64,000 nucleotides of DNA from Ruminococcaceae bacterium UBA3818 (GTDB taxonomy: Bacteria; Bacillota; Clostridia; Oscillospirales; Ruminococcaceae). The notes under the pieces are model-generated. The model searched no databases, was not told the origin of the DNA, and was given only the letters and a program-made list of their open reading frames with translations. The DNA lies in NCBI GenBank assembly GCA_002369315.1, contig DFDW01000032.1:15316-79315 (forward strand). Reading direction: 5' to 3'. Within the stretch, counting starts at the first letter, position 1. Each line of letters starts with the position of its first letter. Of this stretch, positions 25,493 through 33,599 are shown piece by piece. A program made the position numbers and the translations under genes.

Positions 25493-25777
25493 TCACTCCC
25501 CCGTTATGCCAACGAAAAAAGCCGCCTTCCCCAGCCGGGACTTTTGTTCTTTCGCTTCCCGCAGCAAAAAACGATAGCGGGCCGCAAGCGCGTTGGCCTC
25601 ATAAATATAACTTTCCACAAGGTCCTCATCGGTAGCCATGTTAAAATTCGAGTCGACCTGCTCGATCTGTGTTCGCAGCCGCTCCAGATCCCGCAAAATT
25701 TCCCGATATTGCTCGATGGCTTCCTGATTTTCTCTCTCCTTGGTAAAAAATTTGATATTTTTTAAAATACCCTCCAT
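25493..25777 (-). CDS. YaaL family (DUF2508) protein
   Basis: A 94-residue, mostly helical and charged small protein of unknown function. The central part (EQYREILRDLERLRTQIEQVDSNFN) should form a coiled coil and FNMATDEDLVESYIYEANAL is the DUF2508 signature. ATG at 25777 has AGGCGG 7 bp upstream. It is directly upstream of bofA, as in Bacillus yaaL-bofA; recR is not adjacent here. Confidence 0.85.
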   Translation of the reverse strand: MEGILKNIKFFTKERENQEAIEQYREILRDLERLRTQIEQVDSNFNMATDEDLVESYIYEANALAARYRFLLREAKEQKSRLGKAAFFVGITGE

Positions 25778-25908
25778 ATCATTTCCGCCTTTCCACAAAA
25801 GTCTATGCGGAAAGCTTGGACGCTTATGCTGGGATTTATGCAATTTTCGCGCGGTTATCCGGCGGCGGGCGGCACATACTATCAATAAAGCCATGGGGAG
25901 GAACGGAT

Positions 25909-26088
25909 ATGAAACATTTTGGAACGGTGGGGGAACGCTACTGTATCGCCCAGCAGCGAAATGTCCCGGTCGAAATCTGGTGGGATAACGACGGCAACCG
26001 TCTGGAACGCTGCTTAAATCAAGGCCGCTGCTCCTATGAAAAAAGCTATGCCAGCCGCTGCGGCCTGCGGCAGGATCCATTCAAATAA
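25909..26088 (+). CDS. Small Cys-containing protein of unknown function (59 residues)
   Basis: MKHFGTVGERY then CIAQQRNVPVEIWWDNDGNRL then three Cys in RC-LNQGRC and SRCG. The four Cys and compact size suggest a metal-binding or disulfide-bonded fold, with a beta-hairpin-like WWDNDGN turn. GGGAGG lies 7 bp before the ATG, which favours a real gene over a longer frame that starts 31 codons upstream without a site. I do not recognise a named family. It ends just before a terminator shared with rnr. Confidence 0.65.
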   Translation: MKHFGTVGERYCIAQQRNVPVEIWWDNDGNRLERCLNQGRCSYEKSYASRCGLRQDPFK

Positions 26089-26096
26089 ATATATTC

Positions 26097-26137
26097 AAAA
26101 TCCCCCTTGCGCGATAACACAGCAAGGGGGATTTGAA
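26097..26137. terminator. Bidirectional terminator between the 59-aa gene and rnr
   Basis: AAATCCCCCTTGC, 11-nt loop, GCAAGGGGGATTT, ending near the rnr stop at 26149 on the other strand. Confidence 0.8.
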
Positions 26138-26148
26138 CTTTTATGCTT

Positions 26149-28347
26149 TTATCTTCCTTCCGAAATTTGGGGGAGCGTTTCTTCCAGCGCAAAATCCACC
26201 TCGCCGGAGGAAACATCCGCCCGCGCCACCTTCACGCGAATGCGGTCACCGATTCGGAAGCGCCGGCTGCTGTCCAAATCTTTTACCTCAATCTTTCCAT
26301 CGTATTCAAAACGGCCCGGCATTTCGGCAATGCGGATCATCCCTTCCACCGTATTGGGCAGTTCTACAAAAATGCCCCGCTCCATCACGCCGGAAACAAT
26401 CCCCTCAAATGTCTCGCCCAAATGGGCGGTCATATACTCCGCCTTGTAACAGTCCTCGCAGCTGCGCTCTACTGTCATAGCCCGCTGCTCTGCCGCACTG
26501 GAGTGAGCTGCCGCGTCCTGCACAAATTTGCCGAACCGGCGCTGCATCTCTTGGGAATCCATTCCCTTGAGCGCCTCGCTCATGATGCGGTGGATTGCCA
26601 GATCCGGATAACGGCGGATCGGGGAAGTAAAATGCGAATATTTGGAAAGCACCAATCCAAAATGTCCTTTGTTTACCTCGGAGTAGCGGGCCCTTGCCAT
26701 GGACCGAAGCAGCTGGCTGTTCACCAGCATCTGCATATCCGTTCCTTTGACAGCTTTCAAAATTGCCTGAAGCTGGGAGGGCTGTACGCCCGGTTTGATC
26801 TGCGCCGCATCCAGCCCCAATACTTTCAGCAGTTCAGCCAGCGCCTCCAGCTTCTCTGCTGACGGATCCTCGTGGATTCGGAACAAAAATGGCAGTTCCC
26901 GCTCCAGGCCAAAAGAAGCCGCCGCCTCGTTGGCCACCAGCATAAACTCTTCGATCATGCCCTCTGATTCGCCGCTTTGGCGCGGAAGGATATCCTGCAC
27001 ACGGCCGTCCTCTCCCACAAGGATTTTTGCCTCCGTCGACTCCAGATCCAAACTTCCCCGCTGCGTGCGGCGGCGGGCCAGCCGCGTCGCCAGTTCTTTC
27101 ATCTGATGCAGGACAGGCTCCAGCCCGTAATATTTTTTGTGAAGATCCTCCCCCGCCGTACCGTCCAGGATTTGGTTGATCTCACTGTATACGCCTTTGA
27201 CCCTGGATCGGATCACCGTTTTGCGAAAAGCATACTCCATCAGCCCGCCATCCTGGTCCAGATGCATCAGCGCCGAGAAAGCCAGCCGGTCTTCCTGGGG
27301 ATTCAAAGAGCAGATCCCGTTGGAAAGCTCCTTGGGCAGCATTGGAATGACCGCGTTCGCATAGTACACCGAGGTACCGCGCCCAAACGCTTCTGCGTCC
27401 AACTCGGACCGGGACCGGACATAATGGCTGACATCCGCAATGTGAACGCCCAGTTCCCATCCGTCTTCCAACCGGGTCAGGGAAACGGCGTCGTCAATAT
27501 CCTTGGTATCCGCGCCGTCGATGGTAAAAATGATTTCACCCCGTAAGTCCAGCCGTCCGTCAATCTCCCGCTGGGAAATCCCTTTTTCCTGTATGCGCCG
27601 CGCTTCCTCCAGCACTTGGGGCGGGAACTGTTTTTCAATGCCGTTTTCTGCCAAAATCGCCTCGCAGCAGACCGATGCCAGTTGACTGGAACCGAATACC
27701 GCCATCACCGCCGCACGGTGGTCAAAATGCCGCCGGCCGCGTTTGACAATACGGGCCGATACCTTGTCCCCTTCTTTTGCGCCGCCGGTTTCGTTTCTGT
27801 CAACCGGGACAGGGCCTTTCATCTGCGTGTCCGGATACACCACCGGAAGACCGTTTTCCATCCGAAATGTCCCCGTAAAATGGTAATCGGCTTCTTCCAG
27901 AATACGCAGCACTTCTCCTTCTTTCAAATTGCCGCGGCCCTGGCGCACCGTAATTTTCACGCGATCGCCCGGCAAAGCGCCCATGAAATAGCGTCCGGGA
28001 ATAAAGATGTCCTCTTCCGCTTCGTCCGGGCGGACAAAACCAAATCCCTCGGTCACCTTTATCACCACCGCCTCAGCGGTTTGCCCCTGGTCCGATTGAT
28101 AATAGCGGTCCCGTTTTTGCTGAACGGTTCCGTTTTTCACCATTCCCGCCAGTACCAGCAAAAACGCCTCGGTCTGATGGCGTCTCACTCCCGCCTGTTC
28201 CTGCAGATACTTTGCAGAAGCGCCGCGGCTGCCCGCCCGCTCCAGCACACGGATGATGTCCTTTTGAAAATCCGGCCGGGACGCCGGCTTTTTTCCCGGT
28301 CTGCGCGGCCGGAAATCTTTCTTTTTTGATGCTTGATTGTACTTCAT
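26149..28347 (-). CDS. rnr: Ribonuclease R
   Basis: RNase R is a processive 3'-5' exoribonuclease that can go through structured RNA and works in rRNA quality control and trans-translation. 732 residues. After a basic N-terminus comes a winged-helix domain (about 30-85), cold-shock domains (GFGFVRPDEAEEDIFIP and the next OB fold), the RNB catalytic domain with FTIDGADTKDIDDAVSL (metal Asp residues), HFTSPIRRYPDL, and a C-terminal S1 domain. ATG at 28347 has AAGGA 5 bp upstream; a start 11 codons earlier is weaker. It follows secG, as in most Firmicutes, but smpB is not next to it. Confidence 0.96.
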   Translation of the reverse strand: MKYNQASKKKDFRPRRPGKKPASRPDFQKDIIRVLERAGSRGASAKYLQEQAGVRRHQTEAFLLVLAGMVKNGTVQQKRDRYYQSDQGQTAEAVVIKVTEGFGFVRPDEAEEDIFIPGRYFMGALPGDRVKITVRQGRGNLKEGEVLRILEEADYHFTGTFRMENGLPVVYPDTQMKGPVPVDRNETGGAKEGDKVSARIVKRGRRHFDHRAAVMAVFGSSQLASVCCEAILAENGIEKQFPPQVLEEARRIQEKGISQREIDGRLDLRGEIIFTIDGADTKDIDDAVSLTRLEDGWELGVHIADVSHYVRSRSELDAEAFGRGTSVYYANAVIPMLPKELSNGICSLNPQEDRLAFSALMHLDQDGGLMEYAFRKTVIRSRVKGVYSEINQILDGTAGEDLHKKYYGLEPVLHQMKELATRLARRRTQRGSLDLESTEAKILVGEDGRVQDILPRQSGESEGMIEEFMLVANEAAASFGLERELPFLFRIHEDPSAEKLEALAELLKVLGLDAAQIKPGVQPSQLQAILKAVKGTDMQMLVNSQLLRSMARARYSEVNKGHFGLVLSKYSHFTSPIRRYPDLAIHRIMSEALKGMDSQEMQRRFGKFVQDAAAHSSAAEQRAMTVERSCEDCYKAEYMTAHLGETFEGIVSGVMERGIFVELPNTVEGMIRIAEMPGRFEYDGKIEVKDLDSSRRFRIGDRIRVKVARADVSSGEVDFALEETLPQISEGR

Positions 28348-28472
28348 TCTTTTCCTTTCCGATTCTCTCTTTCTTTTCATTCTTCCACATTTAAACCAAA
28401 ATACAAATCCGCAGTGCGAAAGCCAACAAAAAATCGCGGGCGGATTTTGAACATCGAAGGAAATCCCAATAG

Positions 28473-28500
28473 AAAAGCCCTGCCGATGGCAGGGCTTTTT
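28473..28500 (-). terminator. Terminator of secG
   Basis: AAAAGCCCTGCC GAT GGCAGGGCTTTTT, located 8 bp after the secG stop; rnr lies beyond it, so rnr expression needs read-through or its own promoter. Confidence 0.85.
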
Positions 28501-28507
28501 GCCGCTA

Positions 28508-28753
28508 TTAGAAATAAATGCTTAAAATCCAAACCAAAAAAGTTACAACGAGAAATACCGCGCCGATCACTTTTGTATACTTGGAAAGGAGCACATCCAG
28601 CGTTTTTGCTCTGTTTTTGCCATAGCTTTGGGGTTGGGCACCGCCCAGCGCCGCCGCGCCGCCGCCTTTCCCCTCCTGCATCAGGACCATGATGATAATG
28701 GCAATGGCCATCAGAATCAGCAAAATACCGCCGATTATTTCAAATGCCTGCAT
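28508..28753 (-). CDS. secG: Preprotein translocase subunit SecG
   Basis: SecG is the small SecYEG subunit that assists protein export. 81 residues with two membrane helices (about 5-25 and 58-78) around the glycine-rich loop MQEGKGGGAAALGG, the family signature. GGAGGTG precedes the ATG. Confidence 0.95.
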   Translation of the reverse strand: MQAFEIIGGILLILMAIAIIIMVLMQEGKGGGAAALGGAQPQSYGKNRAKTLDVLLSKYTKVIGAVFLVVTFLVWILSIYF

Positions 28754-28786
28754 AGCGCACCTCCAGAAATTCTGTTTAACGTTATT

Positions 28787-28815
28787 ATCTTAGCATAGTT
28801 TGTTGTGCTTTGCAA
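28787..28815 (-). promoter_or_regulatory. Promoter of secG
   Basis: TTGCAA (28810-28815), 17 bp, TAAGAT (28787-28792) with extended TGC, minus strand. Confidence 0.65.
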
Positions 28816-29053
28816 TATTTTTCGCAAAAAAGCCTGGCAATCTTTTTTGCGCGCATAAATAAAAAAGCTGCGGAAATACTGTTACTGGTTATGCGGGAGC
28901 CCTTTATCCCTGTTGCGTTTGAAAGGGCGCCGGCAAAGCCACCGGCTGCCGGCGTCCTGCGCGGGCGGCCTTTTTTGCCTTTGTACTGTTTTTATGACCT
29001 GCCTCCGGGTACCCGGCTGCCTCTTTCTTTCACGCAGCTTTTATCCTGTTGGG
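28816..29053. other. Intergenic stretch between secG promoter and topoisomerase A gene
   Basis: No gene is supported. AAAAAAGCTGCG at 28860-28871 is inverted as CGCAGCTTTTA at about 29034-29044, and a short GC-rich hairpin (GCCGGCAAAGCCACCGGC-like) lies between. The topoisomerase A gene ends at 29054 and shows no simple terminator. Confidence 0.4.
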
Positions 29054-31297
29054 TCAATCCAGCAGGCTCATTTGCTCTCCCAGGTCCTGCTCTTTCGGGA
29101 TCGCTCCCGCCGCGGGAAGCGACTTGGTGCGGAACCGGTGAGAATTATTGAGCATCTGCTCTTCAAACGGGACAACCGTATCCACCAGCGCATTCTTTTT
29201 CAGCGTCATCACCGCAACGCCCTGCGTATCCCTGCTCTGCTTGGGATTGATCGCCCCGGTATGGACGATCAGCGTGCGCCCGCCGGTGGCGCGCAGCAAA
29301 AACTCCCGATCCTCCGGTACATAAAAAGCGCCTGCCAGCGGGTCTTTTCCGCTGTACGCGTTGGCCAGCTTTTTGCGGTTGGTTTTTGTTTCGTACGAAC
29401 CCATCTCCACTTTAGCCGCTTTTCCGCCCCGGAAAAAGAACAGCATATAACCGGTATATTCCTGCACCGCCGCAAAGCAGACGATCCGCTCCCCTTCGTC
29501 AAATCCCAGCTTGGCCGGCACATAATCGCCCAGCACGCTGGCTTTGGTATCATCAAAATCATACGCGTGGGATTTATAAACCTGCTGCTTGTCGGTAAAA
29601 AACAGCAGATGAGCCCGGTTGGTACTCTCCATGCTGGACAGGATTTCGTCCCCTTCCTTGAGCTTCTGTTCCGAGCTCATGCGAAGTGACTGTGGAGTGA
29701 TCTTCTTAAAGTACCCTTCCCGGGTAAAGAACAGGTGCACCGGATAGTCGGGGGCTTCCTCTTCCGGTTCCTCCCGGGCGGGCTGCGTATCGTAAAGGAT
29801 CATGCTGCGCCGCGGCTGGGCGTATTTTTTCTTGATCTCCTGCAGTTCTGAAATAATAATGCCCCGCACTTTTTTCTGATCGTCCAAAATCTCTTCCATT
29901 TGGGCAATCTCTTCTTTGAGACTTTCGGTCTCATCGGTGCGTTTTAAAATATACTCTCTGTTTAAATGCCGCAGCTTGATTTCCGCTACATATTCCGCCT
30001 GCGTCTCATCAATGCCGAATCCGATCATCAAATTCATCACGACCTCGGATTCTTCCTCTGTCTGGCGGATGATACGGATGGCCTTGTCGATGTCCAACAG
30101 GATTTTTGCCAGTCCCTGCAGAAGATGCAGCTTTTCTTTTTTCTTGTTCAAGTCAAAATAGACCCGCCGTTTCACACATTCTTCCCGGAAAGCGACCCAT
30201 TCTTCCAGCAGCTCCCTGGCGCCCATCACCCGAGGGTAGCCGCCAATGAGTACGTTGAAGTTGCAGGACATCGTCTCTTCCAAAGGCGTTGTACGAAACA
30301 GCTTTTGCATCAGCTTGTCCGGATCGACGCCCCGCTTGAGGTCGATGGCAATTTTCAGCCCCGACAGGTCGGTCTCGTCCCGGATATCAGCGATTTCCCG
30401 CAGCTTGCCGCTTTTGACAAGCTCTACAATTTTATCAATGATCACCTCAACGGTAGTCGTCGGCGGAATCTCGGTAATCTCCAGGCAATTGGCCGATTTA
30501 TCGTAGTTGTAACGGGCTCGTACCCGAATACCGCCTCGCCCGGTTTCGTAGATCTTTCGCAGTTGCTCCTCATCGTAGAGAATATACCCGCCGCCGGGGA
30601 AATCCGGCGCGGCCAGTGTCGTCAGCAGGTCATGATCCGGATTTTTCATCAGGGAAATGGTGGTATTGCACAGCTCTTCCAGATTAAACGGGCAAATGGC
30701 GCTGGCCATGCTCACCGCGATACCGATATTGGAATTGAGCAGAATACTGGGAAACCGCACCGGAAGCAGAGCCGGTTCTTTCATACTCCCGTCATAGTTG
30801 TCCTGAAAATCCACCGTATCTTTGTCGATGTCGGCAAACAGCTCGTTGCAGATGGGGTCCAGCTTGGCCTCGGTGTATCGGGAGGCTGCATACGCCATAT
30901 CCCGGGAATAGGCCTTGCCGAAGTTTCCCTTGGAATCCACATAAGGGTGCAGCAGCGCCTGATTCCCGCGCGCCAGACGCACCATCGTCTCATAAATGGC
31001 GGCGTCGCCGTGGGGATTCAGCCGCATGGTCTGTCCCACGATATTGGCCGACTTGGTCCGCGCCCCGGTGAGCAGTCCCATTTTATACATTGTGTATAAA
31101 AGTTTGCGATGTGCCGGTTTAAAACCGTCAATCTCCGGAATCGCACGGGATATGATGACGCTCATGGCGTAAGGCATAAAGTTGGTTTCCAGCGTTTCGG
31201 TAATCGGCTGCTCCACTACTACGCCGGCGTTTTCAATTTCCGCGGCGATATTTGATGCACGCTTGGGCGCCGGGGGATTTTTCTTTTTAGGAGCCAT
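29054..31297 (-). CDS. Type IIA DNA topoisomerase subunit A (GyrA/ParC-like)
   Basis: The DNA-cleaving subunit of a gyrase/topoisomerase IV-type enzyme, 747 residues. The catalytic Tyr is Y141 in AASRYTEAK, and RLNPHGDAAIYE (about 92-103) is the quinolone-contact helix. There the positions matching E. coli GyrA Ser83 and Asp87 are Ala99 and Glu103. A coiled-coil region and a shortened C-terminal pinwheel follow, with no GyrA box, so decatenation (topoisomerase IV-like) is more likely than supercoiling. GGGAGG precedes the ATG. It is 76 bp downstream of its B subunit. Confidence 0.92.
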   Translation of the reverse strand: MAPKKKNPPAPKRASNIAAEIENAGVVVEQPITETLETNFMPYAMSVIISRAIPEIDGFKPAHRKLLYTMYKMGLLTGARTKSANIVGQTMRLNPHGDAAIYETMVRLARGNQALLHPYVDSKGNFGKAYSRDMAYAASRYTEAKLDPICNELFADIDKDTVDFQDNYDGSMKEPALLPVRFPSILLNSNIGIAVSMASAICPFNLEELCNTTISLMKNPDHDLLTTLAAPDFPGGGYILYDEEQLRKIYETGRGGIRVRARYNYDKSANCLEITEIPPTTTVEVIIDKIVELVKSGKLREIADIRDETDLSGLKIAIDLKRGVDPDKLMQKLFRTTPLEETMSCNFNVLIGGYPRVMGARELLEEWVAFREECVKRRVYFDLNKKKEKLHLLQGLAKILLDIDKAIRIIRQTEEESEVVMNLMIGFGIDETQAEYVAEIKLRHLNREYILKRTDETESLKEEIAQMEEILDDQKKVRGIIISELQEIKKKYAQPRRSMILYDTQPAREEPEEEAPDYPVHLFFTREGYFKKITPQSLRMSSEQKLKEGDEILSSMESTNRAHLLFFTDKQQVYKSHAYDFDDTKASVLGDYVPAKLGFDEGERIVCFAAVQEYTGYMLFFFRGGKAAKVEMGSYETKTNRKKLANAYSGKDPLAGAFYVPEDREFLLRATGGRTLIVHTGAINPKQSRDTQGVAVMTLKKNALVDTVVPFEEQMLNNSHRFRTKSLPAAGAIPKEQDLGEQMSLLD

Positions 31298-31373
31298 TGT
31301 TTTCCTCCCATCTTTTTACCACTTTAAACTTTCTTCCGGATTTTTTATCAAAGCGGACCCTTTTTGTTGTTCA

Positions 31374-33350
31374 TCAGGAAACGTCAGCCGCGTCCAAATA
31401 GCGATAGCCATTTTCGGTGATAAACTCCTTGCGGCCGTCCAGATCCTTGCCCAGCAGCAGATCAAACATCCGCGCCGTATCCTGCGCGTCTTCCGGCTTC
31501 ACCTTGATCAGTCGCCGTGTCTGGGGATTCATGGTGGTCATCCACATCATGTCCGGTTCATTTTCGCCCAGCCCTTTGGAACGCTGGATGGTGTATTTTC
31601 CTTTGATCCGGCCCAAAATCTCTGTTTTTTCCGTTTCGTTGTAAGCAAAATAGGTCTTGTCCTTGGTGTTGATCTCGTAAAGAGGGGATTCAGCAATATA
31701 GACATATCCCTCCTGAATCAGGGTGGGTACCAGCCGGTACAGCATGGTCAAAATCAGCGTGCGGATCTGGAATCCGTCCACATCAGCATCGGTGCAGATA
31801 ATCACCTTGCTCCAGCGCAGGTTGCCCAGATCGAAATTGGATATTTCCTTATTGGACTTGCTTTGCACTTCCACCCCGCAGCCGAGCACCTTGAGAATAT
31901 CGATGATGATATCGTTTTTAAAGATCTTGTCATACTCTGCTTTCAGACAGTTTAGGATTTTGCCCCGCACCGGAATGATCGCCTGGAATTCCGCATCCCT
32001 GGAAAGTTTGCAGGCGCCCAGCGCGGAGTCGCCCTCCACGATAAAGATTTCCCGGCGGCTGACATCCTTGGTGCGGCAGTCCACAAATTTCTGTACCCGG
32101 TTGGCGATATCCAGTGACCCAGCCAGCTTCTTTTTCAGGTTCAGGCGGGTTTTTTCCGCATTTTCCCGGCTTCGCTTGTTGACCAGTACCTGATCGGCGA
32201 TCTTGGCCGCGTCCATGGGATTTTCGATGAAGTAGACCTCCAGCGAATGCTTGAGAAAATCGGTCATCGCCTCATAGATAAACTTATTGGTAATGCTTTT
32301 TTTCGTCTGATTTTCGTAGGATGTTTGGGTGGAAAAGGAGGAAGAAACCAAAACCAGGCAATCCTCCACGTCCTGGAAGGTGATTTTGCTTTCATTTTTC
32401 AAATATTTCCCCTGCTGTTTTAAAACAGCGTCGATCTGGGAAACAAACGCCGCTTTTACCGCTTTCTCCGGCGCTCCCCCGTGCTCCAGGTGGCTGGAAT
32501 TGTGGTAATACTCCAGCAGCTTCGTCCGGTTGGAAAAGCAGCAGGCTACCTGCATTTTCACCTTATACTCCGGCTTATCCTCCCGGTCGCGGCCTTTTCG
32601 CTGCGCCTCCCAGTACTGCACGCCGGTGATCGTTTCCTCTCCGGACAATTCCCTGACATAATCCGTAATGCCGTTTTCATAGCAGAATTCCTGGGATTCA
32701 AATTTGTTTCCCACCTGATTGCGGAACACGAACAACAGCCCCGCATTGACGACCGCCTGTCGCTTGAGCACCTCAGTATAGTACTCTACCGGGATATCGA
32801 TATCGGTAAAAACATCCAGATCCGGTTTCCAGCGGATGCGGCTTCCGGTTTTTTTCTGTGTTGTCTCTTCCTTATGAAGGCCGCCTACATTCTCCCCCTT
32901 CTCAAAGCGCAGCGTGTAGCGATATCCATCCCGGAAGATCTCGACATCCATATATTCGGCGGCATATTGCGTCGCGCAAAGGCCCAGGCCGTTGAGTCCC
33001 AGGGAATATTCGTAACCCTCGCCCTCATTGGTTTTGTATTTGCCGCCCGCGTACAACTCGCAAAAGCACAGTTCCCAGTTGTACCGTCCCTCATTTTTAT
33101 TAAAATCAACCGGGATACCGGCGCCAAAGTCCTGTACCTCTACCGATCCGTCTTCGAAACGGGTGATAATGATCTTGTCGCCCCGTCCCTCTCTGGCTTC
33201 ATCGATCGAATTGGAGAGGATTTCAAAAACGGAATGCTCGCAGCCTTCGATCCCGTCGGAGCCAAAAATAACCCCAGGACGCTTGCGCACCCGATCCGCG
33301 CCTTTCAGCGACTGAATACTTTCATTATCATACGCTGCTTTCTTTGCCAT
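31374..33350 (-). CDS. Type IIA DNA topoisomerase subunit B (GyrB/ParE-like), divergent
   Basis: The ATPase subunit partner of the gene that follows. 658 residues. The GHKL site has RKRPGVIFGS, the general-base Glu (E43) in VFEILSNSIDEA, and DFGAGIP. It is divergent: the usual VVDNSIDEA is ILSNSIDEA and the usual GGLHGVG loop reads LGLNGLG. The transducer domain follows, then Toprim with FIVEGDSALG, DADVDG and QRSKGLGE. ATG at 33350 has GGAGG 5 bp upstream; a TTG 4 codons earlier is part of that site. Role: ATP-driven strand passage with the A subunit. Confidence 0.9.
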   Translation of the reverse strand: MAKKAAYDNESIQSLKGADRVRKRPGVIFGSDGIEGCEHSVFEILSNSIDEAREGRGDKIIITRFEDGSVEVQDFGAGIPVDFNKNEGRYNWELCFCELYAGGKYKTNEGEGYEYSLGLNGLGLCATQYAAEYMDVEIFRDGYRYTLRFEKGENVGGLHKEETTQKKTGSRIRWKPDLDVFTDIDIPVEYYTEVLKRQAVVNAGLLFVFRNQVGNKFESQEFCYENGITDYVRELSGEETITGVQYWEAQRKGRDREDKPEYKVKMQVACCFSNRTKLLEYYHNSSHLEHGGAPEKAVKAAFVSQIDAVLKQQGKYLKNESKITFQDVEDCLVLVSSSFSTQTSYENQTKKSITNKFIYEAMTDFLKHSLEVYFIENPMDAAKIADQVLVNKRSRENAEKTRLNLKKKLAGSLDIANRVQKFVDCRTKDVSRREIFIVEGDSALGACKLSRDAEFQAIIPVRGKILNCLKAEYDKIFKNDIIIDILKVLGCGVEVQSKSNKEISNFDLGNLRWSKVIICTDADVDGFQIRTLILTMLYRLVPTLIQEGYVYIAESPLYEINTKDKTYFAYNETEKTEILGRIKGKYTIQRSKGLGENEPDMMWMTTMNPQTRRLIKVKPEDAQDTARMFDLLLGKDLDGRKEFITENGYRYLDAADVS

Positions 33351-33488
33351 AGGGTCCTCCAAACATCAATTTTCTTTGCCGGCTACCCCTGATTGGCAAG
33401 TGCTATAAGAGACAATCCGGTTGTACCAGCTTTGGTTTTTCCCTTTTCAACAATCCGCCGAAACCAGGCGGATCATGATTCCGCGGTT

Positions 33489-33517
33489 ATCATACCACAT
33501 TTTCTGTTTATTTGCAA
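33489..33517 (-). promoter_or_regulatory. Promoter of the topoisomerase operon
   Basis: TTGCAA (33512-33517), 17 bp, TATGAT (33489-33494) on the minus strand. Confidence 0.75.
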
Positions 33518-33553
33518 AACCTACCTTTTTTCTGACGGATCATGTTGCAAGAT

Positions 33554-33586
33554 AAAAAGATTCTCCGGGCCAAACCCGGAGAATCC
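33554..33586 (-). terminator. Terminator after ftsH
   Basis: GATTCTCCGGG, 5-nt loop, CCCGGAGAATC with TTTTTATC tail on the minus strand, 14 bp after the ftsH stop. Confidence 0.88.
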
Positions 33587-33599
33587 AAATCCATTTTCT

